This document shows, in pieces, positions 14,899 to 23,130 of a stretch of DNA of 30,629 nt (position 1 is its first letter; every line of letters begins with the position of its first letter). The translations under genes were made by a program, and so were the position numbers. The notes beneath the pieces were generated by a model. That model was not told where the DNA came from. It worked only from the letters and a program-made list of their open reading frames with translations, and ran no database searches. Origin of the DNA: SFWF01 sp045591645 (GTDB lineage Bacteria; Bacillota; Clostridia; Oscillospirales; Acutalibacteraceae); contig JAZNTG010000041.1 of NCBI GenBank assembly GCA_045591645.1, forward strand, positions 1-30,629, in the 5' to 3' direction.

Positions 14899-15455
14899 TA
14901 ATCTTTGTCCTCCTTATTCTTTTTTTCTAATATTGCTTTAAAAATAACTCCCGAAACGCCTGCGAGCAGCACCACAATGATAGGTGAGACGCCGAGAAAA
15001 TAGGTGAGCACAAATGCTACAGCTGCAATGATGCCTGTAAAAATATCCTTTATTCCCGATTTTACAAGCTTAATAACAGCCTGCACGATAAGGGCGCAGA
15101 CGGCAACGCTGATACCGGCAAAAGCGTGCTCCAATATCTGGTTTCCCGCAAGGATCTGTAAAACAGAGGCAAGCGCGGTAATGATTATAAGCGACGGGGT
15201 GATAACACCGAGTGTCGCGAAAATTCCGCCCAAAACTCCCTTTCTCTTAAAGCCGATAAAGGTAGCGGTATTGACTGCGATAATACCTGGTGTGCACTGT
15301 CCAACGGCGAAATAATCCATTATCTCATCCATAGTGACATATTGTTTTTTTGTTACAAGCTCGCGCTCCAACATGGGCAGCATAGCGTAACCGCCGCCGA
15401 AGGTCATAATGCCTATTTTGAAAAATAGGCCGTAAAGTGTTAGAATTTCTTTCAT
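14898..15455 (-). CDS. chrA: Chromate-type (CHR) transporter, half-size, first subunit
   Basis: Membrane protein of 185 residues with about six membrane segments. The CHR signature appears as FKIGIMTFGGGYAMLPMLERELV and, later, DYFAVGQCTPGIIAVNTATFIGF; here PGI replaces the PGP seen in the partner. It is expected to pair with the protein encoded directly after it, with inverted topology. The start overlaps the stop of trmO by 4 bases (ATGA). The charged tail KKNKEDKD is cytosolic. The assignment to the family is firm; the transported ion is not. Confidence 0.92.
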   Translation of the reverse strand: MKEILTLYGLFFKIGIMTFGGGYAMLPMLERELVTKKQYVTMDEIMDYFAVGQCTPGIIAVNTATFIGFKRKGVLGGIFATLGVITPSLIIITALASVLQILAGNQILEHAFAGISVAVCALIVQAVIKLVKSGIKDIFTGIIAAVAFVLTYFLGVSPIIVVLLAGVSGVIFKAILEKKNKEDKD

Positions 15456-16132
15456 TTGAGTTTTTCTACCTCACTGACAAATAAATTATTATCACAGACA
15501 TTGAAGCTGAATTCAAAGCCTTCAAAAATCATTTTATAGATGCGGTCGGGGTCATCCTGATATGCGGGGCGGGGATCCTCTCTTAAAATATCCTTTACCG
15601 CCGTAAGAGTACTTTTCGGCAACTTTGACGCGATATTTTCGGGTATTTCGACCTCTACCTGTCGCTTTACCGTCTGATCTGTAAAGCCGCCGACAGCCGA
15701 AGGTACTGAGTCGGCATAGGGGAGATAAGGCTTTATATCATATATCGGAGTGCCGTTCATAAGGTCAGCACCGCTGACAAATAAAACGGGTCCGTCGGGT
15801 GTGTCAAGCTCTATTCTTTCAAGTTTGACGCAGGATAGTCCTAAAGGATTGGGACGATAAGGCGAACGGGTGGCAAAGACGCCCGTTCGTTTATTTCCGC
15901 CAAGTCTCGGAGGACGTACGGTAGGAGACCACTCCTCGCGCACTGCTGCCGAAAACTCCCAGATAAGCCATATATGGGAATAGCCTTCAAGATCTCTGAA
16001 GGCTTCCTTTACTCTGTATTCGGGCTCGAAAACTATACGCGATAAAACTGAGGGCGCAAGTCCACTCTGTCGCGGAATTCCGAATTTTTCGGTATAGCCG
16101 TTATGAATTTCGGCAATTTTCTTAATAAACAA
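15452..16132 (-). CDS. trmO: tRNA (t6A37) N6-methyltransferase TrmO
   Basis: Cytosolic SAM-dependent enzyme that adds a methyl group to N6-threonylcarbamoyladenosine at tRNA position 37 (m6t6A). It has 226 residues, close to family length. Motifs are FGIPRQSGLAP (18-28), YSHIWLIWEFS, and the conserved GVFATRSPYRPNPLGLSCVKLE, typical of the TsaA/UPF0066 fold. The C-terminal part (about 155-226) is a small RRM-like extension found in longer members. The gene sits one base behind maf and overlaps the first chromate-type gene, so it is read as part of the long operon without a visible functional link. Confidence 0.94.
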   Translation of the reverse strand: MFIKKIAEIHNGYTEKFGIPRQSGLAPSVLSRIVFEPEYRVKEAFRDLEGYSHIWLIWEFSAAVREEWSPTVRPPRLGGNKRTGVFATRSPYRPNPLGLSCVKLERIELDTPDGPVLFVSGADLMNGTPIYDIKPYLPYADSVPSAVGGFTDQTVKRQVEVEIPENIASKLPKSTLTAVKDILREDPRPAYQDDPDRIYKMIFEGFEFSFNVCDNNLFVSEVEKLK

Positions 16133-16133
16133 T

Positions 16134-16682
16134 TTATAACCTCTTTAAAAGCCTTGAAAGTCTTGATACGGGCAGTCCGACAACATTAAAATAATCGCCG
16201 TTTATGCCCTCTATAAGAAGTGAGCCATAGCCTTGGATGCCGTACGCGCCCGCCTTGTCAAAGGGCTCGTTCGTATCAAGATACCACTCTATTTCTGCTT
16301 CGGTCAAAGTATGAAATCTGACCTCGGTGACTTCGGAAAAGCTTGCTGTTCTGCCGTTTTTAAAAACGGCACAGCCGGTAATGACCTTGTGGGTCTTTCC
16401 CGAGAGAAGACCGAGCATTCTTTTCGCGTCCTCACGGTCAGACGGCTTTCCTAAAATGATACCGTCTACAATGACCGAGGTGTCACTGCCTATCACAGTA
16501 TCGACAGGGTAATCCCTTGCGACAGCCGCAGCCTTTTTAACGGCTAAAAATTCGGGAACACTCTCGGCATTCATACCCTCAGGTACGGTTTCGTCTACAT
16601 CTGACGGATGAACTGTAACATTGTCGCTTATAAGTCCGATAAGCTCTTTTCTTCTCGGAGAAGCCGAAGCTAAAATTAACAT
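16134..16682 (-). CDS. maf: Maf nucleoside triphosphate pyrophosphatase
   Basis: House-cleaning enzyme that hydrolyses non-canonical or pyrimidine nucleoside triphosphates (dTTP, UTP and derivatives) to monophosphate and pyrophosphate. It has 182 residues. Motifs are LASASPRRKELIGL at the N-terminus, IGSDTSVIVDGIILGKPSD with the catalytic Asp, SGKTHKVITGCA, and FDKAGAYGIQGYGS, all Maf signatures. The start shares one base with the stop of the aminotransferase gene, so the pair is coupled. Confidence 0.96.
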   Translation of the reverse strand: MLILASASPRRKELIGLISDNVTVHPSDVDETVPEGMNAESVPEFLAVKKAAAVARDYPVDTVIGSDTSVIVDGIILGKPSDREDAKRMLGLLSGKTHKVITGCAVFKNGRTASFSEVTEVRFHTLTEAEIEWYLDTNEPFDKAGAYGIQGYGSLLIEGINGDYFNVVGLPVSRLSRLLKRL

Positions 16683-17860
16683 TAAATCAGCTCCTTGAAC
16701 TTAGGTAAAGCGCGCTTTATCATATTGGTATCAACGCAGTAGCTGATACGGACAAACTCCTTACAACCGAAGCCCTCGCCCGAAACCACAAGAATGTTTT
16801 TTTCCTTTGCCTTTTCGGAAAATGCATTTCCGTCACCGTTAGGAGCTTTTAAGAAGAGATAAAAGGCGCCGTCGGGAGCCGCACACTCATAACCCATAGC
16901 GGTAAGGTTGTCGAGTAAAAGGTTTCTGTTTTCGGCATAAACGGTAAGGTCGGGCATAACGTCAACACAGCGTGCGATGACCTTCTGTAAGAGTGAGGGT
17001 GCGCAAACATAACCGTACGCTCTGCCTGCACCTGCAACCGCGGCATAGACCTTATCTGCATTATCGGCAGTATGCGGTACAAATACATAGCCGAGTCTCT
17101 CACCGGGGAGGGAAAGCGACTTTGAATAAGAGTAGCAAACAATAGTATTTTTGTAAATACAGGGAACGTAAGGTACCTCTGCATCGGTGTAAACAAGCTC
17201 TCTGTAGGGCTCATCCGAAATGATATAGATAGCATGACCGTACTCTGCCGACTTCTCTTCCAGCAGAGTGGCAAGTTTTCCTATTGTTTCTCTTGAATAT
17301 ATAACACCCGAGGGGTTGTTAGGCGAGTTTATGATGACACCGACGGTGTTTACGTTTATAGCTTTTTCCAAAGCGTCGAAGTCTATCTGAAATGCCTTTG
17401 TATCAGCGGGGACAACGGTAAGATGCGCGCCCGCACCCTCTACAAATACCTTATATTCGGGGAAATAGGGTGCAATAGCGACTATTTCACTTGTTCCGTC
17501 GTCAACAGCGAGAGCTCTGAATGAGCAGCAAAGAGCCGCCGCGGCACCGCAGGTCATATATATGCTATCGGGAGAAGCATCAAAACCAAAGCGCCTTTTT
17601 ATGTTATTTGCAACAGCGGTGCGAACCTCAACTGATCCCTGCGCGCTTGTATAGCCGTGGATAGAAACGGGGTCGCATTCTGCTATTATGTCAGCAAAGG
17701 CATCGGTAACCTCTTTGGGTGAGGGTACACTGGGATTGCCAAGTGAGAAGTCGTACACATTTTCAGCACCGATAAGAGCCGCCTGCTTCTTGCCGTATTC
17801 AAAAAGCTCTCTGATGGCAGAACGGGCGCTGCCGAGTCCGTAATTTTTTTCAGATATCAT
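16682..17860 (-). CDS. PLP-dependent aminotransferase, class I/II
   Basis: Fold-type I aminotransferase of 392 residues, cytosolic. It shows FSLGNPSVPSP (substrate-side N-terminus), MTCGAAAAL, the NSPNNPSGV motif with the Asn that holds pyridoxal phosphate, ISDEPYRELVYTD, the Schiff-base lysine in YSYSKSLSLPGERLG, and the carboxylate-binding arginine in FVRISYCVD. It groups with aspartate/aromatic-type aminotransferases; the amino acid cannot be told from sequence alone. The start is ATG 17860, which overlaps the stop of the Gx gene by one base. Confidence 0.93.
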   Translation of the reverse strand: MISEKNYGLGSARSAIRELFEYGKKQAALIGAENVYDFSLGNPSVPSPKEVTDAFADIIAECDPVSIHGYTSAQGSVEVRTAVANNIKRRFGFDASPDSIYMTCGAAAALCCSFRALAVDDGTSEIVAIAPYFPEYKVFVEGAGAHLTVVPADTKAFQIDFDALEKAINVNTVGVIINSPNNPSGVIYSRETIGKLATLLEEKSAEYGHAIYIISDEPYRELVYTDAEVPYVPCIYKNTIVCYSYSKSLSLPGERLGYVFVPHTADNADKVYAAVAGAGRAYGYVCAPSLLQKVIARCVDVMPDLTVYAENRNLLLDNLTAMGYECAAPDGAFYLFLKAPNGDGNAFSEKAKEKNILVVSGEGFGCKEFVRISYCVDTNMIKRALPKFKELI

Positions 17861-18360
17861 TAAAATCTCTCCTTAAGATCTATTTTCTTGATGAGTAAAC
17901 CGCCGCCGATACCGATAACCGCTCCTGTAACAACTCCCGATACGATGAGTGCGGGCAGGTAGTATGCGATCTGGCTTGTTTCCATAATTATACAAGCGAC
18001 TGTTATCTGAGCCGCGTTATGCGATACACCTCCAATAATGCTGACGCCCATTTCGGAAAAGATGCCGAGCTTTTTAAATAAAGCCATAAGTAGTAAGCTC
18101 AGCACTGCGCCCACCGTACTGTAGGCGAGGGTCAACACACTGCCGAAAAGCAGTGAAACTAAAAACACTCTGATCAATGACAGAACAAATGCAGGTCTTG
18201 CTCCAAGCTTGTACAGCGCAAAGACGATTATTAAATTGGGAAGTCCCATCTTTATACCCGGTACGGGGACTATGGGAGGTATGAGGCTCTCAAGATATGA
18301 AAGTATCATCGCAAGAGCGCAAAGCAGTCCGATAATTGTGATTCTATAAGTTTTCATCAC
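17860..18360 (-). CDS. Gx transporter family / HepS-like membrane protein
   Basis: Small integral membrane protein of 166 residues with about five hydrophobic segments. It resembles the Gx_transp family (older name: heptaprenyl diphosphate synthase component I), with MAMILSYLESLIPP and VPGIKMGLPNLIIVFALY near the N-terminus, a repeated G-rich stretch (VVTGAVIGIGGGLLIKK) at the C-terminus, and a SIIGGVSHNAAQI segment. In Clostridia this gene often follows rnf genes and a NusG-domain-II gene, as here, suggesting a link to redox or isoprenoid/quinone chemistry at the membrane. The function is not established. The start overlaps the stop of the previous gene by 4 bases. Confidence 0.85.
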   Translation of the reverse strand: MMKTYRITIIGLLCALAMILSYLESLIPPIVPVPGIKMGLPNLIIVFALYKLGARPAFVLSLIRVFLVSLLFGSVLTLAYSTVGAVLSLLLMALFKKLGIFSEMGVSIIGGVSHNAAQITVACIIMETSQIAYYLPALIVSGVVTGAVIGIGGGLLIKKIDLKERF

Positions 18361-18737
18361 GATACAAAATCCGTGTCAGGCGTTTTGTCCGACACTACAG
18401 TCACAATGGTTTTATTCGGCAGACAAACGAGGGTCTCACCGTGCCTACTTGCCTTACCCTGATGCATACAGAGCTTATCGGGGCAGGAGGCCTCTTTAAT
18501 ATAAGCCTCGCCGTTTTCTATTATGAGAAGATTATATCCGTTTTCGCTTTCAATTTCAACCTCTCTGTTTTGGCTGAGTGGGTATACGGCGATAATTTTA
18601 CCGTCTTTTTTCACTTCGAGATATCCGCCGTCGGCACTCATTAAACTTATTATGAAAAAGACCAATACGGCCACGGTAATGACCGAAGCCGTAAGAATAA
18701 TATCATTTTTTACTTTTCTTGAAATACTGATCTTCAT
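18357..18737 (-). CDS. NusG domain II-containing membrane-anchored protein
   Basis: Protein of 126 residues with one N-terminal membrane segment (about 12-33) and an extracytoplasmic domain. The domain matches NusG domain II: YLEVKKDGKIIAVYPL, then EASCPDKLCMHQGKASRHGE and LVCLPNKTIVTVV, with three conserved cysteines (in SCPDKLC and LVCLP). It is a known companion of Rnf and flavin-linked systems and is not a transcription factor. The ATG at 18737 has no clear ribosome binding site; the upstream bases are part of an intercistronic hairpin (18750-18777). The gene overlaps the Gx gene. Confidence 0.9.
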   Translation of the reverse strand: MKISISRKVKNDIILTASVITVAVLVFFIISLMSADGGYLEVKKDGKIIAVYPLSQNREVEIESENGYNLLIIENGEAYIKEASCPDKLCMHQGKASRHGETLVCLPNKTIVTVVSDKTPDTDFVS

Positions 18738-18749
18738 TATAAACAGTTT

Positions 18750-18777
18750 AATCAGAGGCAGAAAACTACCTCTGATT
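18750..18777 (-). promoter_or_regulatory. Intercistronic hairpin between rnfB and the NusG-II gene
   Basis: On the - strand a 12-pair stem (AATCAGAGGTAG/CTGCCTCTGATT, one wobble pair) with a TTTT loop stands 9 bases after the rnfB stop. It is followed by AAACTGTTTAT instead of a T-run, so it is at best a leaky terminator. It could cap the 3' end of the rnf message and lower expression of the genes behind it. Confidence 0.6.
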
Positions 18778-18786
18778 CCTTTAGCA

Positions 18787-19590
18787 TCATTTATTTGGAT
18801 TTCTGTCTTTTATGCATCCCGTCGGGCAAACCTCGACACAAGCACCGCAAGAAGCACACTTCTCGTAATCAATACGGGCGAGGTTGTTTTCAACGTGTAT
18901 AGCATCGTGAGGACAGGTCTTCTGACACTTCATACAGGCGATACAAGCGACCTTGCACTGCTTGCGCGCAACAGCTCCCTTTTCCTTGTTGCTGCACTTG
19001 ACCTCAACGGTCTTACGCGCGTTAACGATGGAAATTATCGAGTTGGGGCAGGCTTTAGCGCAAAGTCCACAGCCTGTACAGCGAGAGGGGTCGACCTTTG
19101 CCACACTGTCAAAAATATGGATAGCATCATACTGACAGGCGACAACGCAGTCTCCAAAACCCAGACAGCCGTAGTTGCAGGCAGCGGGACCGCCGAATAC
19201 CTGCTTTGCCGCCTTGCAGGTACCTGAACCCTGAAAGCTTGCTACCTCGGGCGCATTTTCGCAGTCACCGTTACAGTTAACAACTGCTACCTGTTCAATA
19301 ACATCGGCAGGGGCAACACCTAAAATATCCGCGATCTGTGTCGCACAGGAGTCGCCGCCTGGGATACAAAGGTTGGTTTTAACATTCGGGTCAGAAGATA
19401 GGGCCTTAGCATAGCCGTCACAGCCTGTATATCCGCAGGCACCGCAGTTAGCGCCTGGAAGAGCATCTCTGATTGCGATGAATTTTCCATCTTCCTTTAC
19501 ACCGAAAAGGGTCGCAGCAACGACCAGCATTACTGCGCAAAGAAGTCCGATAACGGTTACCGCAATAACGGCAGTTAAAATAGCAGTCAT
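18787..19590 (-). CDS. rnfB: Rnf electron transport complex subunit RnfB
   Basis: Iron-sulfur subunit thought to take electrons from reduced ferredoxin. It has 267 residues. One N-terminal membrane helix (about 1-30) is followed by the cluster domain GANCGACGYTGCDGY (Cys49, 52, 57, with Cys75 further on) and several ferredoxin-type clusters: CLGFGDCVVAC, CTGCGLCAKACP, CIACMKCQKTCP and CASCGACVEVCP. The frame is open 15 codons further up, but ATG 19590 has AGGAGGTG at 19596-19603 and starts the membrane helix, so it is chosen. It is the last rnf gene, in the usual clostridial order C-D-G-E-A-B. Confidence 0.97.
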   Translation of the reverse strand: MTAILTAVIAVTVIGLLCAVMLVVAATLFGVKEDGKFIAIRDALPGANCGACGYTGCDGYAKALSSDPNVKTNLCIPGGDSCATQIADILGVAPADVIEQVAVVNCNGDCENAPEVASFQGSGTCKAAKQVFGGPAACNYGCLGFGDCVVACQYDAIHIFDSVAKVDPSRCTGCGLCAKACPNSIISIVNARKTVEVKCSNKEKGAVARKQCKVACIACMKCQKTCPHDAIHVENNLARIDYEKCASCGACVEVCPTGCIKDRNPNK

Positions 19591-19603
19591 TTCGGCACCT
19601 CCT

Positions 19604-20200
19604 TTAAGCGAACAGCGATTCGATAATTCCGCCAAAGCCTAAGAAGGAAAGGGAGACTATCGAAGCGGCAATAAGGGTGATCGGAACACCCTCAAAGGAC
19701 TTGGGTGGGTTGGAAGCGGATATCCTCTCACGCACTCCTGCGAAGAGCACCATCGCAAGCATGAAGCCTAGTCCCGCGCCGAGAGAGGAAGCAATAGCTT
19801 CAATAAATCCGTAAGCGTCGGTAATGTTGTTTTTGCAGACACCGAGCACGGCGCAGTTTGTGGTGATGAGGGGAAGATAAATACCAAGCGATTTGTGCAG
19901 CGCGGGTATAAACTTCTTAAGGATTATCTCAACTAACTGAACGAGAGCCGCAATGACTAAGATGAATACGATAGTCTGCAGGTACTCAAGCTGGAAAGCG
20001 TTTAAGATATAGTACTGAATGGGGTGTGTAACCGCAGTAGCAAGCAGCATAACGAAGGTTACAGCAAGTCCCATACCGACAGCCTGATCGGTTTTCTTCG
20101 AAACACCGAGGAAGGGGCAGATTCCGAGGAACTGGGTAAGAACATAGTTGTTTACGAGCACCGAGCTCATAACGATTACAAGCAAAGCTTTAAAGTCCAT
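19604..20200 (-). CDS. rnfA: Rnf electron transport complex subunit RnfA
   Basis: Integral membrane subunit of 198 residues with six expected helices. Motifs are VNNYVLTQFLGICPFLGVSKK near the N-terminus and ITTNCAVLGVCKNN in the middle; the conserved cysteines in these half-membrane loops (ICPF and NCAVLG) hold an iron-sulfur cluster with RnfE in known structures. It pairs with RnfE in inverted topology. It starts at ATG 20200, 2 bases after rnfE, and is followed by rnfB after 13 bases. Confidence 0.97.
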   Translation of the reverse strand: MDFKALLVIVMSSVLVNNYVLTQFLGICPFLGVSKKTDQAVGMGLAVTFVMLLATAVTHPIQYYILNAFQLEYLQTIVFILVIAALVQLVEIILKKFIPALHKSLGIYLPLITTNCAVLGVCKNNITDAYGFIEAIASSLGAGLGFMLAMVLFAGVRERISASNPPKSFEGVPITLIAASIVSLSFLGFGGIIESLFA

Positions 20201-20202
20201 AA

Positions 20203-20880
20203 TCAGTTATCCTCCTTGCTTTTACATTCGCTCTTACTGCAAGCGTGAGCGTTAGGACAGCCCTCGCAACCAAATTCAGTCTTAGGCTTGTGGCTCATAA
20301 ACTTGTTGACGGCGGCAATAAGCAAACCGAAAACGAAGAAGCCACCCGGAGCCTGAGTCAGTATCGGAATGGTGTAGTGCTTGATAAGGGGTAACTCCAT
20401 ACCCATAAAGGTTCCTGCACCGAAAACCTCTCTGACGGTAGACATAAGGAAGAGTGCAAGCGTAAAGCCGATACCCATTCCCACAGCATCAAGCACAGAG
20501 TCAACAATACCGTTTTTAGAAGCGTACATTTCTGCTCGTCCGAGAATTATACAGTTAACTACGATGAGGGATAAGAATACGCCTAGTGCCGAGTAAAGTG
20601 CGGGCACAAAAGCGTGCATCACCATCTCAACAACCGTTACAAAGCCCGCGATAACAACGATATAAGAGGGGATTCGCACCTTTGCGGGAATGATGTTGCG
20701 AAGAAGCGATATTACGAAGTTAGAGCCGATAAGAACGGCTGTAGCCGCAACACCCATGCCGAGTGCGTTCAGGATAGACGAGGTGGTAGCGAGTGTCGGA
20801 CAGGTGCCAAGTAGAAGTACAAGAACAGGGTTTTCACGGACAATGCCTTTGATAAGATTTTGCATTTTATTCATGATCAT
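20203..20880 (-). CDS. rnfE: Rnf electron transport complex subunit RnfE
   Basis: Integral membrane subunit of 225 residues, homologous to RnfA. It shows ENPVLVLLLGTCPTLATTSS near the N-terminus, LIVVNCIILGRAEMYASKNG in the middle, and a cysteine- and charge-rich cytosolic tail (EFGCEGCPNAHACSKSECKSKE) with four cysteines that could bind a metal. That tail is longer than in many RnfE proteins. ATG 20880 overlaps the rnfG stop and lies behind AAGGGGGA; a second ATG two codons later is the alternative. Confidence 0.96.
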   Translation of the reverse strand: MIMNKMQNLIKGIVRENPVLVLLLGTCPTLATTSSILNALGMGVAATAVLIGSNFVISLLRNIIPAKVRIPSYIVVIAGFVTVVEMVMHAFVPALYSALGVFLSLIVVNCIILGRAEMYASKNGIVDSVLDAVGMGIGFTLALFLMSTVREVFGAGTFMGMELPLIKHYTIPILTQAPGGFFVFGLLIAAVNKFMSHKPKTEFGCEGCPNAHACSKSECKSKEDN

Positions 20881-22151
20881 TGTCCCCCTTTCACGGTGTT
20901 AAATGCCGCCTTGATATCGTTTTTAGCCATCTTCACGGCGTCGCTCGTTACAGTAGCGCCCGCAACGAGAAGAGCGTCGTCAGAAAGTGTGTCAATATTG
21001 TTATTCGTAATGCCGTCTGCATATCCGCTCTCTGCAATAGCGGCGCCGTAGCCCTTTGACTCGCTCTGAGAGGTGGTCTTATAAAGCACTATCTTGCCGT
21101 CAGCATCCATAATATAAAGCACTTTGACGGTTCCGCCGTAGCCTACCGCGTTTGCTGTGAACGCGTAGTGCGTCTTGCCGTTAATTTCGAGGCTGTAGGC
21201 AGCAGTAACGGTAGAAGAAACGGTTGAAAGCTTGTACGCGTTAAGTGTAATGCTGTTTGAAACATCCTCTCCGAACTCGGCCTTCACAGCGTTTTTGATA
21301 CGACGATTGTCAACGTTTTCGTTGGCCTTGTAAACAGGTTCTAAAACAGCCTCTGCCTTAGATTTTATATCAGCGTAAGCCGCGTCGTTTGTAAGCTCGT
21401 TTCCGTCGAGGTCTATAACCTTATAAGCGGTGCCGAAAGCATTTACCGCAATGGCTACCGAAACATCATTTACCTTTGCAGTAATGACATATCCGATCTC
21501 GTTAGAGGGTGCGTATGCGCCGGTTATAGCGGCATCGGTACCTGCGGGAAGCTCAATGGATGTGAAGGTATATTTTTTAAATACGGGATTTGCCGCTGAG
21601 GGCATAAGCTTTTCGTAAAGCGCAGCGAGTTTTTGTTCGTCACTCTGCTCAATAGTGCTGTACTCGGAAAGTACGGTATAAGCATCGCTGAGCGCAGCTT
21701 TGATAGCATTTGAGGTTATCGTAGCACCCGTAATACCGTCGGCTGTGTTATCCTTGCCGCTGAAAACATTGTTGAAATCATCGGCAGAGCCGCGTGAATC
21801 AAAATACTCAACAAAAGAAAGCTTTGTTATCTTGCCGTCAGGACCGATACCGACAACAAGGGTCATATCCTTGCCACTGTAGGTGCCTGTAACGTTAAGC
21901 TTGAAAGCGTAACCGCTCCCGCCCTTGTCCCGTCTCAGCTCGAGTACCGATGGGGGAACATCGCTCCCGAGCTCTACTGTTTCAAACTCGGAAGCATCGG
22001 GTAAAACCACATAAAAGGCTTCGTTTGCCGAAGTTTCCTCCGCCTGCTTTATAAGCGGAGCGGTAAAAAGATTTACCGAAGAGAGGAGAAGCGCAACGAT
22101 AAGACAGATACTACTGAGAACGACTATACTTTTAACAGCATCATTTTTCAT
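20877..22151 (-). CDS. rnfG: RnfG with two FMN-binding domains (double length)
   Basis: Membrane-anchored flavoprotein subunit that relays electrons on the outer face of the membrane. It has 424 residues, about twice the usual 180-220. One N-terminal helix (about 7-30) is followed by a first FMN-bind domain (about 75-165) with TADGITGATITSNAIKAAL, predicted FMN on Thr146. A linker comes next (about 170-300), then a second domain (about 310-420) with SESKGYGA and ALLVAGATVTSDAVKMA, predicted FMN on Thr402. Both carry the GATxT core that ApbE-type enzymes flavinylate. No apbE is in the window. The stop overlaps rnfE and the start overlaps rnfD by about 11 bases. Confidence 0.93.
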   Translation of the reverse strand: MKNDAVKSIVVLSSICLIVALLLSSVNLFTAPLIKQAEETSANEAFYVVLPDASEFETVELGSDVPPSVLELRRDKGGSGYAFKLNVTGTYSGKDMTLVVGIGPDGKITKLSFVEYFDSRGSADDFNNVFSGKDNTADGITGATITSNAIKAALSDAYTVLSEYSTIEQSDEQKLAALYEKLMPSAANPVFKKYTFTSIELPAGTDAAITGAYAPSNEIGYVITAKVNDVSVAIAVNAFGTAYKVIDLDGNELTNDAAYADIKSKAEAVLEPVYKANENVDNRRIKNAVKAEFGEDVSNSITLNAYKLSTVSSTVTAAYSLEINGKTHYAFTANAVGYGGTVKVLYIMDADGKIVLYKTTSQSESKGYGAAIAESGYADGITNNNIDTLSDDALLVAGATVTSDAVKMAKNDIKAAFNTVKGGQ

Positions 22152-23130
22152 CAGGCTTCACACCTCCAAACGGTCTTGTTACGGTCAGCTTGTTAATATA
22201 AGGACAAACGATATTCATAAAGAGTATCGCATAGGAAACTCCTTCGGGAAGTGAGCCCCAGCGGCGGATAGCGAAGGTGATGATTCCGCAGCCAAGCGCG
22301 AATACAACCTTGCCCCAGCTTGTTACGGGAGAGGTCGAATAGTCGGTTGCCATAAATATCGCACCGATAAGCAGTCCGCCCGACAGTACCTGATAGGTAG
22401 CGTAATCGAGTGAAGTGAGTCCCTGTGCCATAGTCTCAGGCGCGAAGAGAAGGCTCATCACAAAAACTGTGCCGACATATACGAGCGGAGTGTGCAGTGA
22501 AATGACTCTTTTTGCGACGAGATAAATTCCGCCGATGATAAGAGCCAGTGAGCAGGTCTCACCGATACAGCCGCCGCGTTTTCCGAGCAGCATGTCCGAA
22601 AGTGAGGGAATTACACCGTTGGTCTTTACAATTTCAGCCATAGGAGTAGCCGAAGCCTCTAAATCAGCAAGGTTTAAATTAAACATTCCGACTGCCCAGG
22701 GTGCTACCCAGTGGCTCATAGTAGAGCCGAAGGCGATAAGCATCACAATACGGGCAGTGATAGCGGGGTTCGCGAAGTTCATACCAATACCGCCGAAAAG
22801 CTGTTTTACAACTATTATTGCAACTACCGAACCAAAGGCCGCCTGCCACAGGGGTATGGAAACGGGCAGGTTGTAGGCGAGCAGCATACCTGTAACGACG
22901 GCTGAAAGATCGCCGACGGTAATGGGGCGCTTGCAAAGCTTTTCAAAAAGAAATTCCGAAAGAACTGCCACCACGACCGAGACGGCGGTAACGAGCAGAG
23001 AACGGATGCCGAAAATAAATACCGACGCGACAAGAGCGGGAATCAGTGCAATTACAACATCAAGCATTATCATCGTAGTGGAGGCTTTTCCTCTTATGTG
23101 TGGAGAAGCCGAGATAGTGAGCTTACCCAT
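22141..23130 (-). CDS. rnfD: Rnf electron transport complex subunit RnfD
   Basis: Integral membrane flavoprotein subunit of 329 residues with about ten helices. It starts SASPHIRGKASTTMIMLDVVIALIPA, contains QLFGGIGMNFANPAITARI, and has the covalent FMN site in EASATPMAE (Thr162) in the expected loop. It is likely part of the ion path and takes electrons to or from RnfG. The start ATG shares one base with the rnfC stop at 23130. The C-terminus NKLTVTRPFGGVKPDEK is typical. Confidence 0.97.
   Translation of the reverse strand: MGKLTISASPHIRGKASTTMIMLDVVIALIPALVASVFIFGIRSLLVTAVSVVVAVLSEFLFEKLCKRPITVGDLSAVVTGMLLAYNLPVSIPLWQAAFGSVVAIIVVKQLFGGIGMNFANPAITARIVMLIAFGSTMSHWVAPWAVGMFNLNLADLEASATPMAEIVKTNGVIPSLSDMLLGKRGGCIGETCSLALIIGGIYLVAKRVISLHTPLVYVGTVFVMSLLFAPETMAQGLTSLDYATYQVLSGGLLIGAIFMATDYSTSPVTSWGKVVFALGCGIITFAIRRWGSLPEGVSYAILFMNIVCPYINKLTVTRPFGGVKPDEK

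Noticed and set aside
18523..19227. Plus-strand frame across rnfB and the NusG-II gene
   Set aside because: It covers conserved iron-sulfur motifs on the other strand and has no start signal or domain.
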